DNA of 64,000 nt from Flabesymbios commensalis (GCA_964017125.1 OZ024905.1:38326084-38390083), one strand, 5' to 3'. Shown: positions 42,540-53,784, counted from the stretch's first letter. Notes: generated by a model not told the origin, from the sequence alone. Translations and numbers: made by a program.

Positions 42540-43997
42540 AGATTAGCCATGTATTTGAAAAACTGCAGCCCTGCTACTAGGTCACATCTTTTGAAAGGAT
42601 TCTCAGAGGGTTTCAGGTTGGGTTATGATGGCCCAGACATGCCAGTTGCAGCACAAAATGAAAAAATTTCAATTGAGAATTCAAAATTAGTGTCAGACAA
42701 AATATCAACTGAAGTAAAAGCAGGTAGAATATCGGGTCCTTTTACTAAGCCACCTTTCAAAATTTTTCACTCGTCCCTATTATTCACTATCCCAAAATCA
42801 GATGGGGGTCAAAGGCTAATACACAATCTATCAAAACCTGCAGGCCAGTCTGTCAATGATTTTATTCCTGACCACCTATCCTCTGTTTCTTATCAAACTT
42901 TAGATGATGCTTTCAAAATTATAAAAAAAATTGGACAAGGCGCATTAATGGCGAAATGTGATATTAAGGATGCTTTCCGCTTGCTACCCATGCACCCTGA
43001 TGACTACCATCTGTTGTGTTTTGAGTGGCAAGGTTTTCATTATTATGACAAAGCCTTACCTATGGGAGCTCGCTGTAGTTGTCAATTGTTTGAAACTTTC
43101 TCAGATGCCCTCCAATGGATAGTGAATACTAATTTCAATGCTCGATCAGTAAAAATTCTAGACGATTTTCTTTTTATCGGACCACCAAACAATAACCAAT
43201 GTAAATTTTCTCTCAAATCTTTTCAATTCGTGTGTAAGGATATTGGAGTCCCTCTGAAAGAGGAGAAAACAGTATCGCCTTGCACATGCATAATTTTTCT
43301 GGGCATAGAAATTGATAGTATACTGATGGAAGCTCGTTTGCCGCAAGAAAAATTAAGTAAAATTTGTGGAGCATTGGAAAGTATGATCGGTAAGTCAAAA
43401 GTTACTTTGAGAGATCTGCAGTCACTTTTAGGTTTGCTCAATTTTGCCACAGCAGTAGTACGCCCGGGCAGGGCTTTCTTGAGGAGATTATTTGATCTGA
43501 CACGAGGCATACAAAAGCCTCATCACCGTAGGCGCCTCACTGCAGAGGCAAAGGCAGATTTACTAGCCTGGTATCAATTTGTTTCCCAATTTAATGGAAA
43601 ATCAATGATTTTAGAAGATCGATGGGACTCGAACAAAGTTTTCCATTTGTTCAGCGACGCCAGTAATATAGGTTTTGGGGGGATTTGTGGAAAAAACTGG
43701 TTTCATGGCCTATGGCCTTTGTCTTGGGAAGATTCTCATATTACCAGAAAGGAGTTGTTTGCATTAGTTTTAGAATTGTTTGGTGATAGAATAAAAAATA
43801 ATTGTATCCTGTTTCACTGTGACAATGAGTCAGTGGTGTATATGGTAAACAGTAATACTTCAAAAGATTCGCAGCTTATGTCCCTGATCAGACGTTTTGT
43901 CCTGATTTGTATGAAATTTAACATTTTAGCTAAAGCAGTTCATGTTCCTGGAAACTTAAATGTACAAAGTGATCTATTATCTCGTGCACAGGTATAG
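42540..43997 (+). CDS. Ngaro reverse transcriptase and RNase H
   Basis: RT signatures in order: FTIPKSDGGQRLIHNLS, MAKCDIKDAFRLLPMHP, LPMGARCSCQLFE and ILDDFLFIG, then RNase H signatures FSDASNIGFGG, RKELFALVL and FHCDNESVVY, closing with PGNLNVQSDLLSR. These are the DIRS/Ngaro-style RT-RH pair, which copies the element's RNA. The open frame extends upstream into the gag-like region. The adjacent recombinase fixes the class. Confidence 0.88.
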   Translation, partial: RLAMYLKNCSPATRSHLLKGFSEGFRLGYDGPDMPVAAQNEKISIENSKLVSDKISTEVKAGRISGPFTKPPFKIFHSSLLFTIPKSDGGQRLIHNLSKPAGQSVNDFIPDHLSSVSYQTLDDAFKIIKKIGQGALMAKCDIKDAFRLLPMHPDDYHLLCFEWQGFHYYDKALPMGARCSCQLFETFSDALQWIVNTNFNARSVKILDDFLFIGPPNNNQCKFSLKSFQFVCKDIGVPLKEEKTVSPCTCIIFLGIEIDSILMEARLPQEKLSKICGALESMIGKSKVTLRDLQSLLGLLNFATAVVRPGRAFLRRLFDLTRGIQKPHHRRRLTAEAKADLLAWYQFVSQFNGKSMILEDRWDSNKVFHLFSDASNIGFGGICGKNWFHGLWPLSWEDSHITRKELFALVLELFGDRIKNNCILFHCDNESVVYMVNSNTSKDSQLMSLIRRFVLICMKFNILAKAVHVPGNLNVQSDLLSRAQV

Positions 43998-44077
43998 AAG
44001 TTCAAAGACGTCACACCAGGGGCTCTTCCCATGCCAGTGAATATACCCAGACATCTGTTGCCAACATAGCCGGTATC

Positions 44078-44995
44078 ATGTCCGATTTTCTCTTAGGATC
44101 AATGTCGACATCAACAAAGTGTCAGTATAGAAGGGTTTTTCACCTATTAGTTTCTTTCCAACACGAGTGCTTCCCAAAAGCAACCATTTGGCCAGCTACC
44201 AAAGGCACTGTAGCCAGTTTCGTAGCATATCTCTATTCAAAAAAATTAGCACCTACCACAATCTCAACTTACATTTCAACACTGTCATCCATGCATAAAA
44301 TTTCAGGCCTCCCAGACCCATCCTCATCTTTTTTGGTAAAAAAAATGATTTTAGGAATGCAGAAACAAAGCCGCTCATTGGAAAAACGGCTTCCAATTAC
44401 TAAAGATATTTTAGATAGGCTGCTGCATGCCGCTAAATTATCAGCTACATCCGCGTATCAGTTGGCACTTTTTAGGGCACTGTTCTTGATCGCCTTTCAC
44501 GCCTTTTTGCGGATAGGTGAGGTGGTGGTGCGTTCTAAAACGGCAGATTCATCAGAGATATTGCAACTAAGACAACTGACTTTTACACTTAAATCTAAAA
44601 AATTAACTTCGCTTGAGGTAGATCTTGAAAAATGGGAGAGGCACTATGGGGGTAAAGGGGTCACTCTGTGCATTGAGGCCTCCCCGGAGCAAGAATTTTG
44701 TCCGGTACGCGAAATGTCAAATTTTTTGTCCCTACGAGGGGAGAAAGTAGGTCCAGTTTTTTTATTGGAGGGAGGTCAGCCTTGTGATAAAGGATTATTT
44801 GATAGTTTTCTTAGACGTTCTGTTTTAGCAGCCGGATTAGACGTTAATCGCTATAAGGGGCATTCCTTTCGAATTGGGGCAGCAACATCAGCTGCTGCAG
44901 CTGGCCACTCGGATGCAGATATTCAAAGACTAGGTAGATGGAAGTCGAGAGCTTTTCAACGCTATGTTAGAATTCCAAAATTAAATGCTCCTTAA
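44078..44995 (+). CDS. Ngaro tyrosine recombinase
   Basis: About 305 residues. An N-terminal core-binding-like part (KGTVASFVAYLYSKKLAPTT) is followed by a catalytic domain with the first Arg in AFLRIGEV, the H-x-x-R motif in GHSFRIGAATSAAAAGHSD, W in RLGRWKSRAFQRYVR and the terminal Tyr in that motif. It would integrate the circular DNA copy in place of a DDE integrase. It lies 80 bases after the RT/RNase H frame. Confidence 0.88.
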   Translation: MSDFLLGSMSTSTKCQYRRVFHLLVSFQHECFPKATIWPATKGTVASFVAYLYSKKLAPTTISTYISTLSSMHKISGLPDPSSSFLVKKMILGMQKQSRSLEKRLPITKDILDRLLHAAKLSATSAYQLALFRALFLIAFHAFLRIGEVVVRSKTADSSEILQLRQLTFTLKSKKLTSLEVDLEKWERHYGGKGVTLCIEASPEQEFCPVREMSNFLSLRGEKVGPVFLLEGGQPCDKGLFDSFLRRSVLAAGLDVNRYKGHSFRIGAATSAAAAGHSDADIQRLGRWKSRAFQRYVRIPKLNAP

Positions 44996-45553
44996 TCACG
45001 TAAAACTAATTTACTTTTCTTGGACTGTCTACAATCTTGCCGTCAGTTGTGACTGGGTTTGTATTGTGGGCCGTCGGATGGAAGATTAATTTTATCATTT
45101 TCATTCCTAATAGATAGATCGGGACAGGTCCGTGGGATTCTCTTAACTTTTTATTTCATATATATTTTTGATATATGTGGTGCTCTTCAGTTTTTGCAGA
45201 CAGTCAGTTGTGCCTGGGTTTGCAGAGACTGGGGTGCGTATCATATGTTGAAAAATATGGACCCTGGGATGGTACAAAATTGCAAACCCAGCTTGTTATA
45301 CATGTACAGCTTCATCATTAGTAACAATTAACCAATATAGCATGTCATTACAATTGCTATCTTATTAAAATTATTCACTGTTACAAGACAGGACATTGGT
45401 TGGCCAGTTGTGACTGCGACCATATAGTCTATAGCAGGATACCTATACTATGATACCTTGTATGAGAACATTCAATAATTTACAAAACCGACACATATAT
45501 CGCTTTCCTAAATCGGTGGGGGGTGTCCAGCTCTTGCAGAGCTGAACACTGTG

Positions 45554-45950
45554 GCGCTGTCCCCCACAGATTTTACTGTTAAGATTGCACAATATCACTT
45601 AAATCAGTATTTTAAGGCATATTGTCATATTACCTAACTCAGTAATTGAACTCTATGATGCCTCATGGCATGTGATATAATAACATGTTTTAAATATCTC
45701 CATGTTGTGCTTTATTATACAATAATAGCTATGTGATGTATTGTAAGTTAAGAAAATTATTAATTTCTGTAATGCATGTCATATAATAATGTTTCAATTT
45801 TTGCCAGGTTGTGTATGATTATGCAATAACAGCTTGGTTCTGTAATTTTGGAGTATAATAAATTTATTAACTTCTGTCATTGCTCTATGAGCCTCGGCCT
45901 AACAGGAGGTATGGTGTTGTTAATATTTTTTGCGGAGCGGAACCATAAAT
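45554..45950 (+). repeat. Ngaro split direct repeat B1
   Basis: 397 bp from GCGCTGTCCCCCACAG to GGAACCATAAAT; matches B2 with about six differences. Its end overlaps the first bases of A2. Confidence 0.92.
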
Positions 45951-46133
45951 GAGACTTATGCCTTGCATAAGTACTTTTATGGTGAGTGAAGTAGCGCGCA
46001 TTTAGGGTCGGACTGGTTGCAGCGCAGTGGACAGACCAGTCACGTGACTTCAGTTTTCCGGATGTATAGCCGATGGATCCACTTCGAATTTCTTTTCGGA
46101 AAAGGATCGGGCTGTTCACATCTCCGAAAAAAT
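45949..46133 (+). repeat. Ngaro split direct repeat A2
   Basis: Second copy of the 185-bp A repeat, abutting B1 and separated from B2 by 86 bp. Confidence 0.92.
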
Positions 46134-46219
46134 GTTATCCCACCACCTACCACAACACCTCACTATTTATACATGTATGTTCGTTGTTGTTAGCTTCTCT
46201 CATCTGATATTATCATCGT

Positions 46220-46616
46220 GCGCTGTCCCCCACAGATTTTACTGTTAAGATTGCACAATATCACTTAAATCAGTATTTTAAGGCATATTGTCATATTACC
46301 TAACTCAGTAATTGAACTCTATGATGCCTCATGGCATGTGATATAATAACATGTTTTAAATATCTCCATGTTGTGCTTTATTATACAATAATAGCTATGT
46401 GATGTATTGTAAGTTAAGAAAATTATTAATTTCTGTAATGCATGTCATATAATAATGTTTCAATTTTTGCCAGGTTGTGTATGATTATGCAATAACAGCT
46501 TGGTTATTTAATTTTGGAGTATAATAAATTTATTAATTTCTGTCATTGCTCTATGAGCCTTGGCCTTACAGGAGGTATGGTGTTGTTAATATTTTTTGCG
46601 GAGCGGAACCATAAAT
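46220..46616 (+). repeat. Ngaro split direct repeat B2 (3' end)
   Basis: Second copy of the 397-bp B repeat; marks the right end of the element. Confidence 0.92.
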
Positions 46617-47599
46617 TATAATTATGCTTTATTTACGGGCGTTAAAAATGAAATAGCGTTGGCAGTATCAAGATTTGCTCTGTGAAATTTATACAGGAAT
46701 AGTAGTTGATTCATCCCCTTTTGTGTCACCCAATTTCGGAGTGAGGAATTGTATAATACCCTGTGTATCCAGGGTGGATAAATAACACGTATTAATAACC
46801 ATTAAGCATGTCATGTGCAATTACCAATTCAATTTGATGTTATTTTGAACTTCACGAAATACACATCTCGTTTACACCGTTATGATAAACCTGAACCTAT
46901 CAAGGCTGGAGAGTGAGCCAGACTGGTCTCATCATCATCAACAATCCTGCAAGTAGTATGGTGAAAAACCTAACTTTCATGACCACTTTCTGGCTAAGAT
47001 GTTTTGATGATTGATTTGACTTCCTTGAACCTTTTAAAAAATATTTAGCCCCAGTGTCCCTCGCAAAAATCCCGGCATTTTTTTCTAGAAGCGTAAATCC
47101 AAAATGGCCGCCTCCGCCATTATGAAAAAAAAACTTTTGACATATAAAAGCTACAAATATGAATAAATACATTTTTTGGCTAATTCGACCACAAGGAATT
47201 CACTTCTGACGTCAATATGGTAATAAAACACATTTCTGACCCTAAAATCCAAGATGGCCGACAATTTTGAAAAGAAGACCCATATTTTTAAGCGGAACAG
47301 AATTTAATCCCCTTGCAGGGTGGTATGAATGCAACAGTTAATATGACTATAGATGAATGCATAGCTCTAAATAACAATCACAAATTACAATAAAAAAAAT
47401 ATAAAATAATAAAATAAAATAATAATAACTTTGTGCAATGCAGTCCTTACCTACTAGTCTACTAGCCACCCCCATTGGCTCTGTATGTTAACCTGGAAAT
47501 GGTGATTCCTGTAAGGTTTTATGGTTGAAATGGAATATATAGGCCATGAGGATCCAGAAACTGTCGGATGTTAATTCGCCCATGTCCAGCATTTTTTTT
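46617..47599. other. Unrecognised non-coding stretch
   Basis: AT-rich, with motifs such as AAAATGGCCGCC and CAAGATGGCCG that occur in other repeat stretches of the window. No gene seen. Confidence 0.4.
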
Positions 47600-48106
47600 A
47601 ATAAGTCTAATTAGCATATTCATTAGGTCAATCACTAAACCGCCAATATCTTCCTTAATAATCCACATAGAGACTCAGTTTAGTGTGTAGACCCATGTAT
47701 CTAACCCAAGGGATCCATTTAAAATGGTTAGACATCTCAGGAACAGTTATGGATACATTAAATTGACCTACTTAGCATAATAATTAGGTCAAACAGCTAA
47801 TTCAACAATATTTTCCTCAATGATTCATATAGAGACTTCATTTGGTATCTACACCCATCTTCAGGACAGATATATAAAAGATAGAAACATAAAAGGTATA
47901 TAATTAGCATATTAATTAGGTCAAGCTGCTAAAACGCCATTTTTTTCCTTAACACCCTATATACATACTTTATTTTGGTGACTACACCTAGGTTTTCGTA
48001 TTCAAGGAATCCAAACAATATACAGTACTTGTCTATCTTCAGCATATTTTATAATTAGAAATATCAATTTATCTAATCAGCATATTAATTAGGTCAAGTG
48101 TAACAG
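47600..48106. repeat. Tandem repeat of about 155 bp, just over three copies
   Basis: Units are marked by TTAGCATATTAATTAGGTCAA variants near 47610, 47771, 47908 and 48080, each followed by a CGCC/CAATATTTTCCT segment, CATATAGAGACTT and CTACACC. Confidence 0.75.
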
Positions 48107-48458
48107 TTTCAGATTACCCCCCTGTCCAGGTTACCCCCGGGGTAATCTGAAACTAGTTTCAAATTACCCCCCTCTAGTTTCAAATTACCCCGTAAATTTT
48201 AGTGGTTAATTTTCAATGATAACAATTATTATATTTATTTTCATCACATGGCATTAGGCTATTGTTTGGAGACACTTTAATCTCCATATTTTTAACCCTT
48301 TGATTCCAAGGGCAACTAATCCAAAAAATATGTTAGCATATAAAACCCTCTACAGTAAATAACGAGAAAAATCCATAGTACGAGGATTTAAAACATTTTA
48401 CTCTCCATATCACCCTTTGATGTCTATAGCAATAGACGAAAATAATGTTTGCGCGAGG

Positions 48459-48620
48459 TATTTAATAATAATAATAATAATAATAATATAATAAAGTCTT
48501 TATTTAGCGAGGGTACAGGTATATACAAGAACGTACAAAATCAATAAAAATTAAAAACATACATACATGTATGTACCAACCCACTGAGCATAGCTCATCC
48601 GCCGTGGGGCCCTCATACAT
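48459..48620 (-). mobile_element. LINE 3' end, minus strand, with (AAT)n tail
   Basis: (AAT)n followed by AAAGTCTTTATTTAGCGAGG, then ACTGAGCATAGCTCATCCGC and GTGGGGCC. Reversed, this is the usual CR1/L2-type ending: ...CTCGCTAAATAAAGACTTT plus ATT repeats. Confidence 0.55.
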
Positions 48621-48976
48621 AAACATTAAAAACATACATCGATATATACATCTATTTAAATAATATAATAATATATACATAACTCGTATGATTCATTTAC
48701 TTATATAATAGAAAATAGTAATAATAGCATATATTTATATTCGTGTACATGGTAAATCTAACAATCTATTTGGCAGCAGCATATCATTTTACAAACACCT
48801 ACAGAAGTAGTGATCATTTTGAAGTAAAACAATTTACATGATTGATTTGTATACATGGAAATAATTGATAAAATAAAATATACTTAGACATTTTTTATAT
48901 TGAGGTATATTTATATAACTCAGTACCTAACCTCATATTACATAACTTATAAAATAATGTATGGTATTGATATAAT

Positions 48977-49008
48977 ATATATATACATATACATACACAC
49001 ATATATAT

Positions 49009-49055
<47 letters not shown>
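48977..49055. repeat. AT-rich dinucleotide repeat
   Basis: Runs of AT with CATACACAC interruptions; the longest pure AT run is about 40 bases. Confidence 0.9.
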
Positions 49056-49056
<1 letters not shown>

Positions 49057-49339
49057 TATATACATTGTAAATCTCCCTATAACCTTATGATCTCCAGGGA
49101 AACTAGCGAACAAATTGTTTCGCGCTGTTTATTTATCATTGTGGTTATTATCTATTGATTTATCTATTGCCGATGTAACGTTGGCCATCTTTCTGCGCCT
49201 GTTTCCAATCAAATAGGGGCCTAATAACAAATACCCGCATAGGGGCCTACCTTGCCGCATGCTGCAACATGCACAATGTCAGTCATCTAACATCAAACAA
49301 AATTGCCGGCGCATAAAAAATAGATCTAGAGCGAACATG

Positions 49340-49495
49340 TTCATTTTGATTAGCACACTAATTAACCTAAGCTTTTGAACATGTCATAGATAAAACGTGA
49401 CATCAAACAACAATATTTCACAAAGTCAGAATAATGTTCACTCATTTCAAGTGGGTGAAAATTCTTATAAAATAATTTGGCGGTTAAAGGGTTAA
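49340..49495. mobile_element. Partial TTAA miniature element, family 1
   Basis: Right end GGCGGTTAAAGGGTTAA and an inner TCAAGTGGGTGAAAATTC match family 1; the left end and half of the inner hairpin are lost. Confidence 0.6.
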
Positions 49496-49673
49496 ATTCT
49501 GACCTTGATTGGACGTTTAAACCATGCATGTAGCCTACACAGCGAATCGTGGCAATCCATTTTTTTCAACCTAGGTGTAACGGTAATTAACAGGTCAGAA
49601 ATAATCCTATTTGGTACATAGGTCACATAGGCCTAAATTGGGAGGGGGTGGGGGTAAAAGTTTGTTTTTTTTT

Positions 49674-49945
49674 GTTTCAAAATACCGGGGTGTACTTTGA
49701 AACTAGTTTCAACGTACCCCCTGGTACGCTGAACCTAGTTTCAACGTACCCCCCGGGCCGGTACGCTGAAACTCGTTTCAACGTACCCCTAGGGGGTAAT
49801 CTGAAACTAGGGTGGGTAACTTGAAACTGGTCTTTTTCTAGTTCCAGCGTACCGGGGGGTAACGTACCCCCGGTAAGCTGAAACTAGTTTCAACGTACCC
49901 CCCGGTAAGCTGAACGGGGGGGGGGGGGTACGCTGAAACGGCTAC
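49674..49945. repeat. Palindromic GTACCCC array
   Basis: Five or more copies of a 30-45-bp module: GGTACGCTGAA, CTAGTTTCAACGTACCCC. CTGAAACTAGTTTCAG is itself a palindrome. Forms the right end of the 48107 element. Confidence 0.8.
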
Positions 49946-51530
49946 CAGCCTCCGGACCAGCCACCGAAAATGCACGACTTCCATATGGGTCGTGTCTAAT
50001 CTGGTCCTATCTCCAGTTAACTACGCTTGGTTGATGACTGCGCAGTAGATCGCAGATATTGAGGTGCATTACTTCGTATGGAGCGATACGTCAGAACTAA
50101 AATTTTGAAAATAATTCGCTATGATCTGTAACTTGTGGATCACGGATGATGGCAGGCCATATAGTAGAGAATTACCATTGTCCAATCTGGATGTCATGAA
50201 CGCGTGGACAAGATGTTTGGCTAGACAATCGGATAGACGGTGACGAAGATATTGTGTTATTTCATTTTTTTTGCGGTCATCTTGGAAAAAACAATTTCCT
50301 CTGTATTATTTAAAAAATATTAGGCCTATACAGGAATTTTTTTAATAGACTACAAAATTAATTATACACTGTATACCTATAAAAGTTGTTTAAAAATATA
50401 TGTTAGTTTTTGAGTTATCAACAATCTAAAAATATTGACATCATCCCTACTACATAAAAGGTGCTGTGTATCATTAGTGATACCCCAATTTTGCAGTACA
50501 TCAGGACTAGAAATGCCCCACATATACTAACGTACCTCATGAAATCAGCAAACTAATTGTGTGGTGGGGGGTAAACCAAAACCTTAAATAAGCCTCTTTT
50601 GAAAGTTGACTCCTGGCCTATGAAATAATCAGCTCGCCACAAACCCCAAAATTAGAACATAGTTCCATCTATATACTTCCTTTTGTTGTAATATTGCTAC
50701 GAAGTGCTAAAAGAGCGGTAAAGCGACTTTCACTCATTCTATGTGGATTTTTTCCTGGTGACCCACAGCATCACGGACATCATCCTCATAACCCACATAT
50801 AGCTATTCAGAAGACTTGTCTTACAGCCCGTTAATTATTCTGACTGACAAGATAAATACGTGGCATGTAAGTACTGAATTTGACCAGCATAATTAGTAAT
50901 TTAATAGCTAATGTAAATAACGATTTTACTGGAATTGTTCACCAGCAGAAAGCATTTTGAAATCTAATAGTTTTAACCATTTTATTACCAAGGGCTGACG
51001 AGTCGACGGTTTGCCAGACCCTGTACTGACTGTAGGTCCAAGTTGTTGATTAAATTTAAACAATTTACAACAACAAATATATCAGCCATCGTCTCTTATG
51101 TGCACAAAGTGGCCTAAAACCCCATTCATTTCATTTTCTCATTAGAAATATATATAAGGAGATTATAAGGAAAAATTATACCGAATTTCCCTCCAGAACT
51201 TAGATTACCAATGCTAAGCGCGGCCATCGTCTCTTCAGATAATTATAAACAAATAAATGTGTGAACGACAATTAGTACAGTAGAGACGAATTCGAGAAAC
51301 AATCTGACAGGATTCGAATAATTATATATTGGTTTTGTTACCTATATATTCTATATATATATATCCTATTTAATTTATGGCGAGGTGTTTTGAAACACCG
51401 TCATCAAAATGATGACAGGCTTCCAACTTGAAAAAAATAAAATAATTAAGTGCTTTTCAGATATCCAACCCTGCGTAATTTGACAGATACGTTTCATCAA
51501 AACTAGAATAAGAATTTACAATAATCACAT
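49946..51530. other. Unrecognised non-coding stretch
   Basis: No gene or repeat recognised apart from a short hairpin near 51384-51402 (AGGTGTTTTGAAACACCGT). One TAGGCCTA at 50321. Confidence 0.4.
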
Positions 51531-53540
51531 GTGACCAAGCAATTTATGAAGTCGTCCTCGGCCTGCAAAAACAAAAACCTGTTAAATATGAAACAGTTGA
51601 TTTTGCGCATGGGTGGCTCCTATATGGCCCAGAATTTCCCTGGCGCGATTGGACATTTAATGCAGAGTACTGGAATCGAGGACATAATGGTTGAGACTGA
51701 TGTGTTTTTGCGGGGAACAGCAAATACAATTATTTCTGGGAAGGACTATTATGCAATGCTGCGTGCTCATACTGTTACATGCGGCCATGTTTACCCTACA
51801 CTGGAAGGCATTCGCTTAATGGCTGATTCAAGAAGAGAAAGACATGGACTATATATCTGTACTTGCTTCGAATCTCCAACTACTTTTAGAAGCTCTCCCT
51901 AAAACTGATGCTGCTGGGGCGTCTTCTTTGTGCGATGATGCAGCTAGCCAGCTTCACATGACAGTATATAATAAGGCCTGCACATCACCAACCACACAGC
52001 TATGGCTGATGTAGGCTCCATGGACACGGTAATGATTTTGAAGAGATTTATTCATGCTGAGCGTGCTGGACTGTTGGAGAAACACCTGGCTGAAGTCGAA
52101 AAATGTTACGACAGGGCCTACCTAGTAGCAGCTTGCCATTACAAATATATCCTGTACCTTCCACACTATTTACAAGCAATGGGAATTCTCTCCACGGTGG
52201 CTCCAAACATTCATCGGACATTTAAGAATGGCCATTTCACCATTCACCCAATCTGAAGGACGACGCAATGGAGTCTGGACTGATATGGCCCTCGAAAAGA
52301 CTTACAATCGTGATCCCGAAACCAAACTTTTTACTAGAATCAGTCAACAATCTACAGCTATGGAGAAATACTTGCAAGCGCTCCCGATGCTAACAACAGT
52401 CTATGAACAGACCAAGGTCATGGCACACCTCAATCCAGATGAACCTAACCACAGCCTAGACTCAAATAGTCGATTTGGCAAAGAGGATGCATGTACAAAA
52501 CAAATAATAGAGGTGATTAAAAACCAGATGATCGATCGCTTCAGATGTGAACAAAAAGAAATGTTAAATATATCTACAGGCTGCTTTTGAAGATCTGGTA
52601 TGTGCTCGCGAGAAGGGTAGTGAGGCACTAGCTGCAGTAAAAACAAAAGGCAGTGAAAAGGTGACTCCTCTTAGACTTGCTACAGAATAGAGTGCAGTTG
52701 TTAGAAATTTACATTTTGTGTAAGACTTAGATGCTGAAAAGAAGGTGGAGGTATTCAGCCATGAGTGGACAAGTTGCCTATCATCCCTATTTGAAGCAGT
52801 CTACCATCTCTTGAACAGGGATATACTATGCGCAAAGGAAATAAAGCCGTCCACTTGGCTGCAATACAAAAAGCTCTTGGTAGTGTATGGATAAAAAAGG
52901 ACATGTTTCCAATATCAAACAATCCTGTACTAATGTTAGTAGATGACATGGCATTCATTCAGAATTACCAGCATCTTGGAAGTAGCGTGTTTGATGAACT
53001 ATGGGAAAAATATCTGAAGCTGCTTCTCAGCATTATACCAGATAACTGTAACTGTGTTCACTTTGTTGGTGATCGCGGTAGGCCTATGATGTATTCGCAG
53101 AATTAAGTCTTAAGGGAGATCACACACTGAGTGCGAAAGAAGAAGTAAGATTAGCTGCAGTAGGATTAGATACAAACCAAACACCATGCTTGCCATTCCT
53201 GATTGGAAAAGCTTTGTTCATAATCCCTGGAATAAGTCAAATTGTTTACACTACATGGGAGAAAGTTGGACTTCAAAACACACGTTCACTCTGATTCTGA
53301 GAGGAGTTCTCCGTGACCCTGGTCGCACAGTGCAGCTGTCTGTAGATCGAGGAAATGATAGCGAAAGTTTGAATGTCCAAGACGATGGAATATCATCAGC
53401 CAGATTTTATGTAATGACTCTCTCGACAGGAATGATTTTGAAGGAAATTTGGATGCGCTACGAGCCCATCTCTTTGGTAACATTAGAGGAGACATGCGTC
53501 CATTGTTTTTTGCATACATGTGTATATCTTTTTCACTAGT
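51531..53540 (+). pseudogene. Broken copy of a multicopy invertebrate protein family (function unknown)
   Basis: Pieces in several + frames: LILRMGGSYMAQNFPGAIGH and GIEDIMVETDVF (51534-51900), FIHAERAGLLEKHLAEVEKC and YKYILYLPHYLQAM (52002-52250), GVWTDMALEKTYNRDPETK (52260-52590), VLMLVDDMAFIQNYQHLGSS and LLLSIIPDNCNCVHFVGDR (52828-53106), and a C-terminal part (53186-53540). I know this motif order from large repeated families of uncharacterised invertebrate proteins whose C-terminal part looks nuclease-like; I cannot name a function. At least four frame changes or stops show that it is dead. It could be a retrocopy or part of a transposon; no inverted ends were found. Confidence 0.6.
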
Positions 53541-53783
53541 CAGCTCTGTTATGTAATTTAGTGCAAGTCCAGTTTTACTTGGCTTGATATTTATTACTAG
53601 ATTGTAACTGGTGAAGGTGGCAGTGGTTAATGTTAGCATAGTATGAATATACTTTTGATACTATACTGTGTGACTCAGTACATGTCATTTTGATCAGTAT
53701 ATTGTTATTTTGTATATATATATTTCTCACTTGTCAGCTCTATTATGCAATTTAGTTCAAGTCTAGTTTTACTTGGTTCGATG
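53534..53783. repeat. 57-60-bp direct repeat, 193 bp apart
   Basis: CACTAGTCAGCTCTGTTATG (53536) and CACTTGTCAGCTCTATTATG (53729) begin two similar stretches, each ending in TTTTACTTGG. The second copy abuts the LINE at about 53785. Confidence 0.75.
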
Positions 53784-53784
53784 C

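Larger units (their letters stand above)
41677..46616 (+). mobile_element. Ngaro-type (DIRS order) tyrosine-recombinase retrotransposon, nearly whole
   Basis: 4.94 kb with the order A1, gag-like, RT/RNase H, tyrosine recombinase, B1, A2, B2. The split direct repeats (A 185 bp, B 397 bp) are the hallmark of Ngaro-like elements, which integrate through a tyrosine recombinase and leave no target duplication. No methyltransferase-like domain is seen between RNase H and recombinase, unlike classical DIRS1. Repeat copies differ at only about 1-3 percent of bases by eye, so the insertion is young. It is a fossil that looks almost whole, with perhaps one or two breaks. Overlapping gag/pol frames are usual for the group. 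Confidence 0.88.
48107..49945. mobile_element. DNA element with TTTCAG..TACCCCCC ends
   Basis: Left end CAGTTTCAGATTACCCCCC, right end GGGGGGTACGCTGAAACGG. Inside both ends are several copies of palindromic TGAAACTAGTTTCA next to TACCCC. The middle holds a minus-strand LINE 3' end (48459-48620), an AT dinucleotide run (48977-49055) and a partial TTAA element (about 49340-49495). No coding capacity. Confidence 0.55.

Noticed and set aside
44078-44995. Crypton (DNA transposon) as the source of the tyrosine recombinase
   Set aside because: It lies just after an RT/RNase H frame and inside split direct repeats, which is the Ngaro/DIRS plan.
41677-46616. Classical DIRS1 element
   Set aside because: DIRS1 elements have inverted terminal repeats, an internal complementary region and a methyltransferase-like domain. 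Here the repeats are split and direct, and no such domain is seen.
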